Shown piece after piece: positions 16,004-25,815 of a stretch of DNA of 42,725 nt. A program made the translations under genes and the position numbers. Location of the stretch: positions 1 to 42,725 of the forward strand of contig JANQJN010000144.1 of assembly GCA_028281625.1 (NCBI GenBank), written 5' to 3'. This DNA is from Emcibacteraceae bacterium (GTDB lineage Bacteria; Pseudomonadota; Alphaproteobacteria; Sphingomonadales; Emcibacteraceae). Every line of letters starts with the position of its first letter. The stretch's first letter is position 1. Below the pieces are notes generated by a model, which ran no database searches, was not told where the DNA came from, and saw nothing but the letters and a program-made list of their open reading frames with translations.

Positions 16004-18427
16004 TTATTCATGATGCAGGGCATTGACCGGATTGGTGCGTGCGACGCGATAAGCATGTGTTGCCACAGTTCCCCAGGATAGCATAAGACCGATCAGACCA
16101 GCGCCAATCAGAACTTCGAACGGCATTGAAATGCGATCCGGGAAATATTCAAGATAAAGATTTGAAAAATAGTAGGCGATCATAAGTGCAATGGGTATCG
16201 CCCATAAAACCGGTTTTGAAAATTGCCAAATTAGGAGCTTCACGATTTGCCCCGAATTAGCACCAAGTACTTTTCGAATGCCAATTTCTCTGGTTCTTTG
16301 TTCCGCCATAAAGGCTGCCAGACCAAATAGTCCAATAAGCGCTAGGAACATGGCGAAGACCGAAAAAGAAGCAAGCGATTTTGCGCTGACATCAAAAAGC
16401 ATAAAGAGTTCCTGAAAACGCTGATCCAGAAAACGTGCCTGGAAGGGATATTCTGGGTTAACGCGCGCCCAGACAGTTTCAATTTCGCGAATTGTCTGCT
16501 CGCTGGCACTTTCGCCAAGTTTTACGGATGCATGACGGTAGCTGTCGGGACGCGCAAAATAGACAAAAGGCACAATTTCATTTTGAAGGCCGTAAATATT
16601 CTGATCTTCAATCACGCCTACGATGGTATAAGTGGTCAAACCACTACGGTCGTTTTCGTAAAATTGTTGCCCAATAGCGTTCTGCGGATTATCAAAGCCC
16701 ATACTTCTTACCGCGAGCTCGTTAACAAGTGCATTCACGGCACCGCGCTCACGCACATGAGTATCCAGTGCAATGTCCAGACTGGTTTGTCGACCCGCCA
16801 CCAATGGAATGTCATAAGTATCCAGGAAATCATGATCGGCAACCATTTGATTGATGAAAAACCCTCCTTCGATATTTGCAGCATCAGTTGATGTTACAAA
16901 ACGATTTCTAAATCCTTCATATGGGACTTGCGACGAATATGAAAAATTTTCCACACTATCTATTTTTAGCACTTCCCGCTTAAATATTTCGTGTCTGGTT
17001 TCGACTTCAGCAATACCGACCCGGTCAATGGTAAATATCAATTCGTTTGAGAATATGTTGCTGGCTTCTTCCACCTTGTTATTCTGGGAATTTACAACCA
17101 AAACAAACGCCAGCATAAACACGGAAACAGAAAATTGCGCAGCGATCATCAATCCGCGAATGAGCGCTGAAAACTTACCTTTTCTTGTGTTATCTCGCAG
17201 CGCTTCGGAAGGGTTTGTTTTGGTAATCAGGTATGCCGGATATATTCCCGACGCGCCCCCAACAATGACAACTGTTGCAAGTAACCATGGAATCAATTCC
17301 ACGTAGTTTAGGATGATCTCTTTACCTGTTAAGTTATTAAAGGATGGCACTGTCGCTTCCAATGCAGCGAGAGAAACGATCATGGCGACCGCTGTAACCA
17401 ACATACTTTCGGTGACAAACTGAACAAGTAGCTGGGCTGGACTGGCCCCCAGCGTTTTTCGAAGCCCCACTTCGCGTGCACGGCGCAGGGACTGAGCGGT
17501 GGCGAGGTTCGTATAATTCAGGCAGGCGACAAATAGAATGACGATACCGAGAATTTTGACAATATCGATGGCAGGAATGCCAATCTCATCCCAGACGGAC
17601 GCATTAACATAAGTAATCGGTTGGGCAAATAGACCGGAGACTGTACGCCGCCTGTCTTCGTCATAATGACGTTCATATATGCCCGAAAGTTGCTCATTAA
17701 GCCATGTCTGATCCAGGGACGGAGGCAGTAATACATAAGTCAGATTGCCGGTAGACATTTCGCCCCAGTTTTCGTCTGGGCTTCTGCCTTCCAGTTGTTC
17801 CACAAGCGTTAGAGGTGCGATCAGTTCAAGCGGGCGATTAATGGTGATGTTTGAATTAAAATGTGTGTTGGCAGGAAGGTCTTCGATCACCGCCCCGACA
17901 ACCAGATCAACTTCATGATTGATGCTGATGGTTTTTCCCAGTGCCTCTTCGTCAGGGAAAAATTTGTTCGCCATTGATTTGGTTAAAACTAATGAGCTTC
18001 CGTTCTCAAAGGCTGATTTATCGCCGGCAATATAGGTAAAATCAAAAACATCAAGCAAACTGAAATCCGCAAAACGAACGGTTTGATAGTAGGTGTCGTC
18101 TCCGGACGCCGTTAGATAACTGCGCGTGACGGTGCGGGCGATCTGCTCGATTTCGGGAAGGTCCGTTTTGATAAGTGGTGTGGCGGCAGTATAAATTGAG
18201 TTAAAAACCTCTTCCCCGTCACCACTGCGCGAAAGAAATTTTGATCCCACGGTATAAATGCGATCGGAATTTGCAAAGAACGCATCGTGGGAATGCTCAT
18301 AGTCATAAAACAACCCACCGAAGATATAGAGCGTTAACCCCATGGCCAGACCAAGAATATTGATAAAGGCATAAAGCTTGTTTCTGATGATGTTGCGAAA
18401 AGCTGTTTTTAGATAGTTTTCAAGCAT
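16004..18427 (-). CDS. ABC permease P9 (group B), double MacB_PCD/FtsX
   Basis: 807 aa, the shortest of the ten. Same two-half layout: N-terminal TM, large periplasmic domain, three-TM block with RAREVGLRKTLGA, mid TM, second periplasmic domain, and three-TM block with RTREIGIRKVLGA and LLIWQFSKPVLWA; ends NPVNALHHE (HHE rather than the HYE of its block). The periplasmic parts differ strongly from P8 and P10 (for example FLSRSGDGEEVFNSIYTAA near residue 70), while the cytoplasmic loops are nearly the same, which fits a shared ATPase and a different ligand (inference). SD AAGGA overlaps the end of P8 (GAATAAGGA). Intact, no internal stop. Confidence 0.93.
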   Translation of the reverse strand: MLENYLKTAFRNIIRNKLYAFINILGLAMGLTLYIFGGLFYDYEHSHDAFFANSDRIYTVGSKFLSRSGDGEEVFNSIYTAATPLIKTDLPEIEQIARTVTRSYLTASGDDTYYQTVRFADFSLLDVFDFTYIAGDKSAFENGSSLVLTKSMANKFFPDEEALGKTISINHEVDLVVGAVIEDLPANTHFNSNITINRPLELIAPLTLVEQLEGRSPDENWGEMSTGNLTYVLLPPSLDQTWLNEQLSGIYERHYDEDRRRTVSGLFAQPITYVNASVWDEIGIPAIDIVKILGIVILFVACLNYTNLATAQSLRRAREVGLRKTLGASPAQLLVQFVTESMLVTAVAMIVSLAALEATVPSFNNLTGKEIILNYVELIPWLLATVVIVGGASGIYPAYLITKTNPSEALRDNTRKGKFSALIRGLMIAAQFSVSVFMLAFVLVVNSQNNKVEEASNIFSNELIFTIDRVGIAEVETRHEIFKREVLKIDSVENFSYSSQVPYEGFRNRFVTSTDAANIEGGFFINQMVADHDFLDTYDIPLVAGRQTSLDIALDTHVRERGAVNALVNELAVRSMGFDNPQNAIGQQFYENDRSGLTTYTIVGVIEDQNIYGLQNEIVPFVYFARPDSYRHASVKLGESASEQTIREIETVWARVNPEYPFQARFLDQRFQELFMLFDVSAKSLASFSVFAMFLALIGLFGLAAFMAEQRTREIGIRKVLGANSGQIVKLLIWQFSKPVLWAIPIALMIAYYFSNLYLEYFPDRISMPFEVLIGAGLIGLMLSWGTVATHAYRVARTNPVNALHHE

Positions 18428-18438
18428 GGCCTTTATCC

Positions 18439-20865
18439 TTATTCGTAATGCAGGGCGTTAATGGGGTTTGTCCGTGCCACTTTGTAGGCATGTGTTGCAA
18501 CTGTGGCCCAGGCGAGAACAAGGGCCACGAAGCCCGACGCCAGTAGTGGAGCAATTTGAAGTTCAATTCTTTCTGCGAACAGCTCCAGGTAAAAATCCGT
18601 CGCGACATAGGCCAGCACGAGCGCAAAGGGTGTTGCCCACAGTACGGGTTTTGAAAACTGCCAGATCAGAAGCTTAATGATTTGCGGACTGCTGGCACCA
18701 AGCACCTTGCGTATGCCTATTTCTTTTGTGCGTTGTTCCGCCATGAAAGCAGCCAGGCCGAACAAACCGATGAGTGCGAGCAATAATGCAAAAAGCGCGA
18801 GTCCACCCAGCGCGTTAGAGATCATCTGAAAAATACTGTAAATAAACTGAAAATGATCATCCAGGAATTGACCTTGCATGGGATAATCAGGGATGACCCG
18901 GTTCCAGGTCTCTTCTATTTCATTGATGGTGTCTAAGGAAGCATTGCTGGATATAAGCAATGATGCTTGACGATAAGAGGCTGGCCTCATAAAAAAGGCG
19001 TAGGGTGGTAGTTTTTGATGAAGACCCATGATGTTGGTGTCTTTGGTAACACCGACGATGGTATAAGCGGTGATGCCAAGATCGCCTTCGTCCTCATAGA
19101 ACTGTTGACCGAGCGCTTCTTCATTTGATGAAAAACCCAGTTCTCTGACTGCAAGTTCATTGACCAAGGCATTGACGGCGCCATTTTCCCGAATATGGGT
19201 ATCCATAGCCACCTCAAGGCTAATATTGCGCCCTGCGACCAGATCTATGTCGTAGGTATTCAAGAACTCATAATCCATGTTGATCTGTCTGAAATTTACA
19301 CCCGTTGGGATTTCGGGAATTGTGCGGGCGCCAAGAAAACCACTTTGTCTTGGCTCGAACGGCACTTGTGAAGAAAGAGTGAAGTTGAGCACACCGGGAA
19401 TTTTCAGCATTTCCGTTCTAAGCAGTTCGTGGCGCTGCTCAATTTGTTCTACATCAATGCGACCAAGGGTATAGATCTGGTCTTTGGCGAATATATTGCT
19501 TTTTTGCTCCATAATTTTGTTTTGTGCGTAGACTACAATCACTGCCGCAAGCATAAAGACAGAGATGGTAAACTGAATGCCGATCATGGTGCTTCTAATC
19601 CAGGTTGAGCCGCCTTGCTTACTTTGACCGTCCCTTAGTGCTTCGATGGGGCTTGTTTTGGTGATCAGATAAGCTGGATATGAACCGGACAGGCCACCAA
19701 CAATAATGATGGTTGTTATGAGCCACGGCATAATTTCCAGATAGTTCAGGGTGAGAACTTTGCCGGTTGTGTTATTAAAAATGGGCAGTAACGCTTCCAG
19801 CGCGGCCAGCGCAACCACCATTGCAATTGTCGTTAGTGTAATACTTTCGACGATAAACTGGCTAAGAAGTTGCTTTTGTCCCGCCCCCAATGTTTTGCGA
19901 AGGCCCACTTCCCGTGCGCGTGCCATCGATTGCGCTGTGGCAAGGTTTGTGTAATTCACGCAGGCAATGACCAAAATAAGAAGGGAAAAATACTCGATAA
20001 CCCCAATCGCCGGGATGTCCGCCGTATCCCAAAGTGATAGATTTGCGCGAATGAGTGGCTTGGCACCAAGGGATCCGATAAATCCTTTGTCTTCCTGTGA
20101 ATAGTGGCGTTCATGAATGCCGATCATCTGATCTTCAAGCCAGGCTTCGTCATATTCTTCCGGCAGCAGAACATATGTAAAATTCCCGTCAGAAAGATCG
20201 CCCATATTTTCATCAGGATTGAAACCGGTGGTTCGTTCGTAAGCACTCATGGGAAGCAGAATTTCCAGATCTACATCGGGCACGATCTGGGAATTAAAAT
20301 GGGTATTTGCTGGCAGGTCTTCGATCACGGCAGTGATTTGAAAGGCGTGGGTATGATCCAGTGTAATGGTTTTTCCAATGGCATCTTCACCTGGAAAAAG
20401 TTTGCTCGCAAGACTTTGGGTCACTAAAGCGCCATTTGAATTATCAAGGGCTGTGTTTGATCCTTGTAAATAGTTGAAATTAAATATTTTTAGAAGGTCT
20501 GCATCCGCGAACCTTAAATCCTGATAGAAGTGATTGTCGTCAACTGAAATCAAATATTCCAGGATTATTGTACGCGCGATTGCTTCAGGCTCTTCATATT
20601 CGGTACGTAAAATTGGGCCAATGGCAGGATAGACAGCGGGATGCTCCATTCCTTCAAAGTTACTATCTGGACCAAAGAAGGACGACAGCGTGTAGGTACG
20701 GTCGATATTTTCAAAGAAGGTATCGTGGGTATATTCGTAGTCCGCAAACAGGCTGCCGAAAATATAGAGTACCAGCCCCATGGTAAGACCCAGTATATTG
20801 ATGAAAGCATAAAGCTTGTTTCGCATGATATTGCGAAACGCCACGGTCAGATAATTTTTAAACAT
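18439..20865 (-). CDS. ABC permease P8 (group B), double MacB_PCD/FtsX
   Basis: 808 aa. Coupling motifs are RAREVGLRKTLGA (first half) and RTKEIGIRKVLGA followed by IIKLLIWQFSKP (second half); ends NPINALHYE. Closest to P7 in many stretches (IYTLGRIDVEQIEQRHELL; SSQVPFE; DYPMQGQFL). It is separated from P7 by 63 nt containing a strong hairpin, the widest gap between any two permeases, but has its own good ribosome site (AGGGAAG). It could therefore be translated at a different level from P1-P7 (inference). Confidence 0.93.
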   Translation of the reverse strand: MFKNYLTVAFRNIMRNKLYAFINILGLTMGLVLYIFGSLFADYEYTHDTFFENIDRTYTLSSFFGPDSNFEGMEHPAVYPAIGPILRTEYEEPEAIARTIILEYLISVDDNHFYQDLRFADADLLKIFNFNYLQGSNTALDNSNGALVTQSLASKLFPGEDAIGKTITLDHTHAFQITAVIEDLPANTHFNSQIVPDVDLEILLPMSAYERTTGFNPDENMGDLSDGNFTYVLLPEEYDEAWLEDQMIGIHERHYSQEDKGFIGSLGAKPLIRANLSLWDTADIPAIGVIEYFSLLILVIACVNYTNLATAQSMARAREVGLRKTLGAGQKQLLSQFIVESITLTTIAMVVALAALEALLPIFNNTTGKVLTLNYLEIMPWLITTIIIVGGLSGSYPAYLITKTSPIEALRDGQSKQGGSTWIRSTMIGIQFTISVFMLAAVIVVYAQNKIMEQKSNIFAKDQIYTLGRIDVEQIEQRHELLRTEMLKIPGVLNFTLSSQVPFEPRQSGFLGARTIPEIPTGVNFRQINMDYEFLNTYDIDLVAGRNISLEVAMDTHIRENGAVNALVNELAVRELGFSSNEEALGQQFYEDEGDLGITAYTIVGVTKDTNIMGLHQKLPPYAFFMRPASYRQASLLISSNASLDTINEIEETWNRVIPDYPMQGQFLDDHFQFIYSIFQMISNALGGLALFALLLALIGLFGLAAFMAEQRTKEIGIRKVLGASSPQIIKLLIWQFSKPVLWATPFALVLAYVATDFYLELFAERIELQIAPLLASGFVALVLAWATVATHAYKVARTNPINALHYE

Positions 20866-20894
20866 GTTTTCTTCCCTACCTTCCTAAATTTATA

Positions 20895-20923
20895 AAGCGC
20901 GCAGCTCCCTACGCTGCGCGCTT
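20895..20923 (-). other. Strong hairpin between permeases P7 and P8
   Basis: AAGCGCGCAGC (20895-20905) and GCTGCGCGCTT (20913-20923) are perfect inverted repeats: an 11-bp, GC-rich stem with a 7-nt loop. On the transcribed strand it starts 5 nt after the P7 stop and is followed by TATAAATTTAGG rather than a clean U-run. It could act as a partial terminator, a 3'-end stabiliser or an RNase processing point that divides the 30-kb message. Confidence 0.7.
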
Positions 20924-20928
20924 GAGCG

Positions 20929-23355
20929 TCATTCATAATGAAGCGCATTTACCGGATTTGTTCGCGCGACACGGTACGCGTGAGTTGCCACTGTTGCCCA
21001 GGAAAGAGCGACACCAACAATGCCTGCGATTACCAGTGAAGCGACTGGCAGATTGATGCGATCTTCAAATATCTGCAGATAAATGTCAGATGCAAAATAG
21101 GCACCCACCAGGGCAATTGGAGTGGCCCAGAGCACTGGCTTCGAAAATTGCCAGATCAGAAGTTTTACAATCTGCCCGCTGTTGGCGCCAAGCACCTTAC
21201 GGATGCCAATTTCCTTGGTGCGGCGCTCGGCCATAAAGGCCGCCAGACCAAACAGGCCAATAAGCGCCAGCATCAGTGCAAACACAGCGAATGCCGTCAG
21301 CGATTTTGAGCCCATATCAAAAATGCGGTACGTCATCTGAAAATGAGAGCTCAGGAATTGCCCCTGCATTGGAAACTCCGGATAAATCTGATCCCAAACG
21401 CGCTCTATTTCATTTATGGTTTGTGGCGTAGCATTTTCTGAAAGCTTGAGCGATGCCAGTCTGTAGGACGCTGGACGCATAAACATGATAAACGGTTTTA
21501 AGCGCTGATGAACACCCATGATGTTTGTGTCGTCGGTGACCCCCACGATGGTGTAGGTTGTAATGCCGCGTTCACCTTCGTCTTCATAGAAAACTTGCCC
21601 CACAGCTTCCTCAGCGCTTTCAAACCCGAGGGACCTCGTGGCAATTTCATTGACAAGAACATTCACTCGTCCATTTTCACGGACATGGGTATCAAGAGCG
21701 ACTTCACGTGTAATTGGGCGACCAGCGATAATCGGAATGTCGTAGATGGACAAGAATTCCGGATCAATATTTAGCTGATTGATGTTAAAGCCATTGGGAA
21801 TGTCTGCAATGGTCCGGGATGTCATGAACATATTCTGGTATGTTTCGAACGGAACCTGCGAGGAAAGTGAGAAATTTTCCACGCCACTAATTTTGAGCAT
21901 CTCATTGCGCATCAGCTCATGACGTTCTTCAATTTCATCAATATCAATGCGGCCTAGGGTATAAATCTGGTCCTTGGCAAAAATATTGCTACTTTGTTCA
22001 ACATTTTGATTTTGCGCATAAATCACCGAAACCAACGCCAGCATAAATACGGACACCGCAAATTGCACCGCTATCATGCTGCTTCTGATCCAGGTCGAGG
22101 CCTGACCTTTTGTTCCAACGTCCCGTAGCGCTTCTACGGGTGATGTCTTGGTGATCAGATAAGCTGGGTAAGAGCCAGACACGATGCCGACCACAAAAAC
22201 AGTACCAATGATGGTTGGCAGTATTTCAGAGTAATTCAGCGCGATGCCTTTACCAGCCATACTGTTAAAGACTGGCAGCATCCCTTCCAGGATCACCAAT
22301 GCGACGATCATCGCAAGTGATGTAACGGTAATACTTTCGATGATAAATTGCGAAAGAAGCTGCATCGGTCCCGCTCCAAGAGTTTTTCGAAGACCCACTT
22401 CACGTGCACGGCCAAGGGATTGTGCGGTCGCAAGGTTTGTATAATTCAGACAGGCAATCAGCAACACGCCAATTCCAAGAACACGCACGATTTCAATAGT
22501 CGGTACACCTGCCATATCCCAGAAGGCTGTGTTTGCCTCAATCAGCGGTCTTGTTTTTAGACTGCCAATGAAGCGCTTCCTTTCGTTGGAGTAATGGCGG
22601 TCATAAACAGAATCCATTTGGGTTTGAAGCCAAGCCTGATCAAATTCCCGTGGCAGCATGACGTAGGTCATGTTGCCAGAGGAAAGCATGCCCATATTGT
22701 CGTCTGGGTTGAAATTTGCCACGGTTGGCATAGCCGAAATGGGAAGCACTAATTCAAAATCCACACCATATACCGGCATGGAATTAAAATGTGTGTTGGC
22801 GGGCAGGTCTTCTATTACCGCTGAAATTTGAAAACTATGCTCGTTGTTTATGGAAAGGGTTTTTCCAACCACATTGTCACCGCCGAAATATTTAAGTGCG
22901 GTTGAACGAGTAACAAGCGCACCATTTGCTGTATTCAGCGCACTTTCGTCGCCGTGGATATAGTTAAAATCAAATATCTTCAGGAGGTCAGGATCTGCGA
23001 AGCGAAGCTGTTGGTAAAAGCTTTCGTCTTCAACGGATACCAGAAACTCCCAAATAATGGTTCGTGCGACAGCATCGGCTTCATCATATTCAGCCTTAAA
23101 GCGGGCGGCGACAGCAGGGTAGACGGTATTATTTTCAACGCCTTCTATGCCGGAATCTCTCCCGAAAATGGTCGAAACAGTGTATGTGCGGTCATGATTG
23201 GTAAAAAAAGTATCATGATTATATTCGTACTGCGAATAAATGCCGCCGAAGATGAAAAGAACGAGCCCCATCGCCAGCCCCAGCACATTGATAAGCGCAT
23301 AGAGCTTGTTTCGCAGGATATTCCTGATGGCTACGGTTACATAATTATATATCAT
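20929..23355 (-). CDS. ABC permease P7 (group B), double MacB_PCD/FtsX
   Basis: 808 aa. First coupling loop RAREVGLRKTLGA preceded by LNYTNLATAQS; second RTKEIGIRKVLGA with GQIVKLLIWQFSKP; ends NPVNALHYE and uses TGA as stop, unlike the TAA/TAG of its neighbours. N-terminal TM and double glycine pattern NVLGLAMGLVLFIFG are typical of the group. The second periplasmic domain shows DTHVRENGRVNVLVNE and YEDEGERGITTYTIVGV shared across group B. SD AGGAC overlaps the P6 end (GAATAGGAC). A strong hairpin follows its stop. Confidence 0.93.
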   Translation of the reverse strand: MIYNYVTVAIRNILRNKLYALINVLGLAMGLVLFIFGGIYSQYEYNHDTFFTNHDRTYTVSTIFGRDSGIEGVENNTVYPAVAARFKAEYDEADAVARTIIWEFLVSVEDESFYQQLRFADPDLLKIFDFNYIHGDESALNTANGALVTRSTALKYFGGDNVVGKTLSINNEHSFQISAVIEDLPANTHFNSMPVYGVDFELVLPISAMPTVANFNPDDNMGMLSSGNMTYVMLPREFDQAWLQTQMDSVYDRHYSNERKRFIGSLKTRPLIEANTAFWDMAGVPTIEIVRVLGIGVLLIACLNYTNLATAQSLGRAREVGLRKTLGAGPMQLLSQFIIESITVTSLAMIVALVILEGMLPVFNSMAGKGIALNYSEILPTIIGTVFVVGIVSGSYPAYLITKTSPVEALRDVGTKGQASTWIRSSMIAVQFAVSVFMLALVSVIYAQNQNVEQSSNIFAKDQIYTLGRIDIDEIEERHELMRNEMLKISGVENFSLSSQVPFETYQNMFMTSRTIADIPNGFNINQLNIDPEFLSIYDIPIIAGRPITREVALDTHVRENGRVNVLVNEIATRSLGFESAEEAVGQVFYEDEGERGITTYTIVGVTDDTNIMGVHQRLKPFIMFMRPASYRLASLKLSENATPQTINEIERVWDQIYPEFPMQGQFLSSHFQMTYRIFDMGSKSLTAFAVFALMLALIGLFGLAAFMAERRTKEIGIRKVLGANSGQIVKLLIWQFSKPVLWATPIALVGAYFASDIYLQIFEDRINLPVASLVIAGIVGVALSWATVATHAYRVARTNPVNALHYE

Positions 23356-23367
23356 TGTGTCGTTGTC

Positions 23368-25800
23368 CTATTCATAGTGTAGCGCATTTACGGGATTGGT
23401 TTTCGCAACGTTAAAGGCGTGTGTTGCCACGGTTGCGCAGGCAAGGAGAAGGCCTGCCACACCAGCCCCAAAAAGCATTCCATAAGGAAGGCTTATGCGG
23501 TCGGCGAAAAAGTCCAGATAGAAGCCTGCCAGGAAATATGCCGCGGCGAGGGCTATTGGCGTTGCCCAGAGTACCGGGGTTGAAAATTGCCAGATCAGAA
23601 GTTGTACGATCTGATTATTGCTGGCACCCAACACTTTTCGAATTCCAATTTCCTTGGTTTTCTGTTCTGCCATGAAGGCCGCAAGTCCAAACAGCCCAAA
23701 AGCGGCCAGTGTTAAGGCTACAATCGCGATAATCCCCAGGGTAGAAGTTGCCAGTTCGAAAATCATATAAACCATCTGGAAGATTTCATTGAGGAACTGG
23801 CCCTGCATTGGGTAATCAGGGTAAACTTCCTGCCAGACCTTTTCGATATCACGTACAACACTAATGGGTGCGTCTTGTGATATTTTCACTGACGCCAATC
23901 TGTAGGAGGCGTCGCGCATAAAGAAGAAGGTGGGCTTCACCACATTAAACAAACCCAGAATATTTCGGTCAGCCATCACACCAACGATGGTGTAGGTAGT
24001 GATGCCTCTTTCGCCTTCGTCCTCGTAAAAGACCTGATCAACGGCGGCGGCGGCGCTTTCAAAACCAAGAGCCCGGGCAGCGGTTTCATTGATCAGGGCA
24101 TTAACAGCACCATTTTCCCGAATATGGGTATCCATAGCAACATCACGGGAAATATTGCGTCCTGCGACCATTGGAATGTTGTAGCTTGGTACAAATTGAT
24201 CATCGATATTGATTTGATTGAGATTAACCGCCCCTTCAAAATCATTGAGAATTCGCGATGCATCGATGGTGCTGTTGGTCTGTTCATAAGGCACCTGCGA
24301 TGAAAGTGTAAAGTTTTCAATATATGGAATTCGAAGCATTTGATTGCGAAGGGTTTCATGGCGATCCTCCATTTGCTCCACATTTAGCCGATCCAGAGTA
24401 TAAATCTGATCTTTAGGGAAAATTCGGCTACTTTCTTCCACCATAGCGTTTTGCTTATGCACTACCAGCACCATCGCCAGAATACAAACGGAGAAGGTAA
24501 ACTGTAATCCGATCATGGACGCTCTGATAATCGAAGCACCACGGCCCTTGCGTGCAGTATCACGCAGTGCGTCAATCGGGTTCGTTTTGGTGATCAGGTA
24601 GGCGGGATATCCGCCTGCAAAACCGCCAACAATTAGTGCTGTTAGCACCAGCCATGGAATTTCGGTGGCGTAATTAATTGCCAACACTTTGCCGGTTGCA
24701 GCGTTAAACAGTGGAATGATTGCTTCCAGGACAATTAATGACAGTAGCATTGAAAACAAGGTGATTGTCATGCTTTCAATCAAAAACTGTGTGAGCAGTT
24801 GTTTCTTATTAGCGCCGAGGGTTTTACGAAGTCCTACTTCGCGCGCTCTGCCCATTGATTGTGCGACAGCAAGGTTGGTGTAATTGACGCAAGCAATCAC
24901 CAATACAACTATACCCAGCACTTCCAAAATACCAATGATTGGCAGCCCAATCGCATCCCATAAAGCTGTGTTTTGGTCTTTAAGGGGCCGCACTGAAAAT
25001 CCTGAAAGGAAATCTCGTTGATCCTCTGGTACGTGGCGCTCAAAAAAGCTATCTATCTGAGTTTGCAGCCACATCTGATCGAGATTTTCCGGCAGCATCA
25101 CATAGGTGAGGTTACCCATGGAAGTGTTGCCCCAGTTGGTATCCGGCTGAAAACCGGTGATGCGCTCCATCGCCCGGACGGGGATCAGAATTTCCATGGG
25201 ATTGGTAATCTCACTGACAATGCCTGAATTAAAATGTGAATTGGCAGGCAGTTCGCGGATCAGTGCTGCCACTGTCAGGTCATGCTCGTGGTCCAGCGAT
25301 ATGGTTTTACCAATTGGGTTTTCATCGCCGAAGAATTTTTCGGCGATTTTTTCTGTGATTATGATGCTGTTTGAGCCGTCCATAGCGGAAGCGTCGCCTG
25401 AGATAAACTCAAATTCAAACATGTCCAGCAGTTCAGGATCGGCAAAACGCACATTTTGATAATAATTATCTTCCTCTACGGAAACCAAAAATTCGCGAAT
25501 AATGGTTCTGGCGACAGCATCAATTTCTTGAAGGTCCGTTTTAATCAATGGCCCGACTGCACCCTGAACACCGTCAATTTGGGTGATGCCCATGTTGGAT
25601 GCTGGATTGACAATGCCGCGAATGGTATAAATCTGTTCGGATTTTTCAAAAAAACTATCGTGGCTTTGTTCGTAATCAGCGAACAAAAACCCAAAGAGAA
25701 AGACGGCAAGCCCGACCGACAACCCCAATATATTTATCATCGCATAAAGTTTGTTTTTCAGGATGCTTCTAATGGCTATTTTTATGTAGTTACCAAACAT
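23368..25800 (-). CDS. ABC permease P6 (group B), double MacB_PCD/FtsX
   Basis: 810 aa; first member of group B in transcription order. Coupling motifs RAREVGLRKTLGA and QKTKEIGIRKVLGA; the helix after the second reads LLIWQFSTP, where the others in its block have SKP. It ends in NPVNALHYE with VAKT rather than VART before it. It closely matches P10 at the start of the second periplasmic domain and in the first one (SNMGITQIDGVQ versus ANMGVNQIDNVQ), so P6 and P10 look like sisters flanking P7-P9. The gap to P5 is 15 nt; the SD is weak (AAGAGA). Confidence 0.93.
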   Translation of the reverse strand: MFGNYIKIAIRSILKNKLYAMINILGLSVGLAVFLFGFLFADYEQSHDSFFEKSEQIYTIRGIVNPASNMGITQIDGVQGAVGPLIKTDLQEIDAVARTIIREFLVSVEEDNYYQNVRFADPELLDMFEFEFISGDASAMDGSNSIIITEKIAEKFFGDENPIGKTISLDHEHDLTVAALIRELPANSHFNSGIVSEITNPMEILIPVRAMERITGFQPDTNWGNTSMGNLTYVMLPENLDQMWLQTQIDSFFERHVPEDQRDFLSGFSVRPLKDQNTALWDAIGLPIIGILEVLGIVVLVIACVNYTNLAVAQSMGRAREVGLRKTLGANKKQLLTQFLIESMTITLFSMLLSLIVLEAIIPLFNAATGKVLAINYATEIPWLVLTALIVGGFAGGYPAYLITKTNPIDALRDTARKGRGASIIRASMIGLQFTFSVCILAMVLVVHKQNAMVEESSRIFPKDQIYTLDRLNVEQMEDRHETLRNQMLRIPYIENFTLSSQVPYEQTNSTIDASRILNDFEGAVNLNQINIDDQFVPSYNIPMVAGRNISRDVAMDTHIRENGAVNALINETAARALGFESAAAAVDQVFYEDEGERGITTYTIVGVMADRNILGLFNVVKPTFFFMRDASYRLASVKISQDAPISVVRDIEKVWQEVYPDYPMQGQFLNEIFQMVYMIFELATSTLGIIAIVALTLAAFGLFGLAAFMAEQKTKEIGIRKVLGASNNQIVQLLIWQFSTPVLWATPIALAAAYFLAGFYLDFFADRISLPYGMLFGAGVAGLLLACATVATHAFNVAKTNPVNALHYE

Positions 25801-25815
25801 TTTTTTCTCTTTTCT

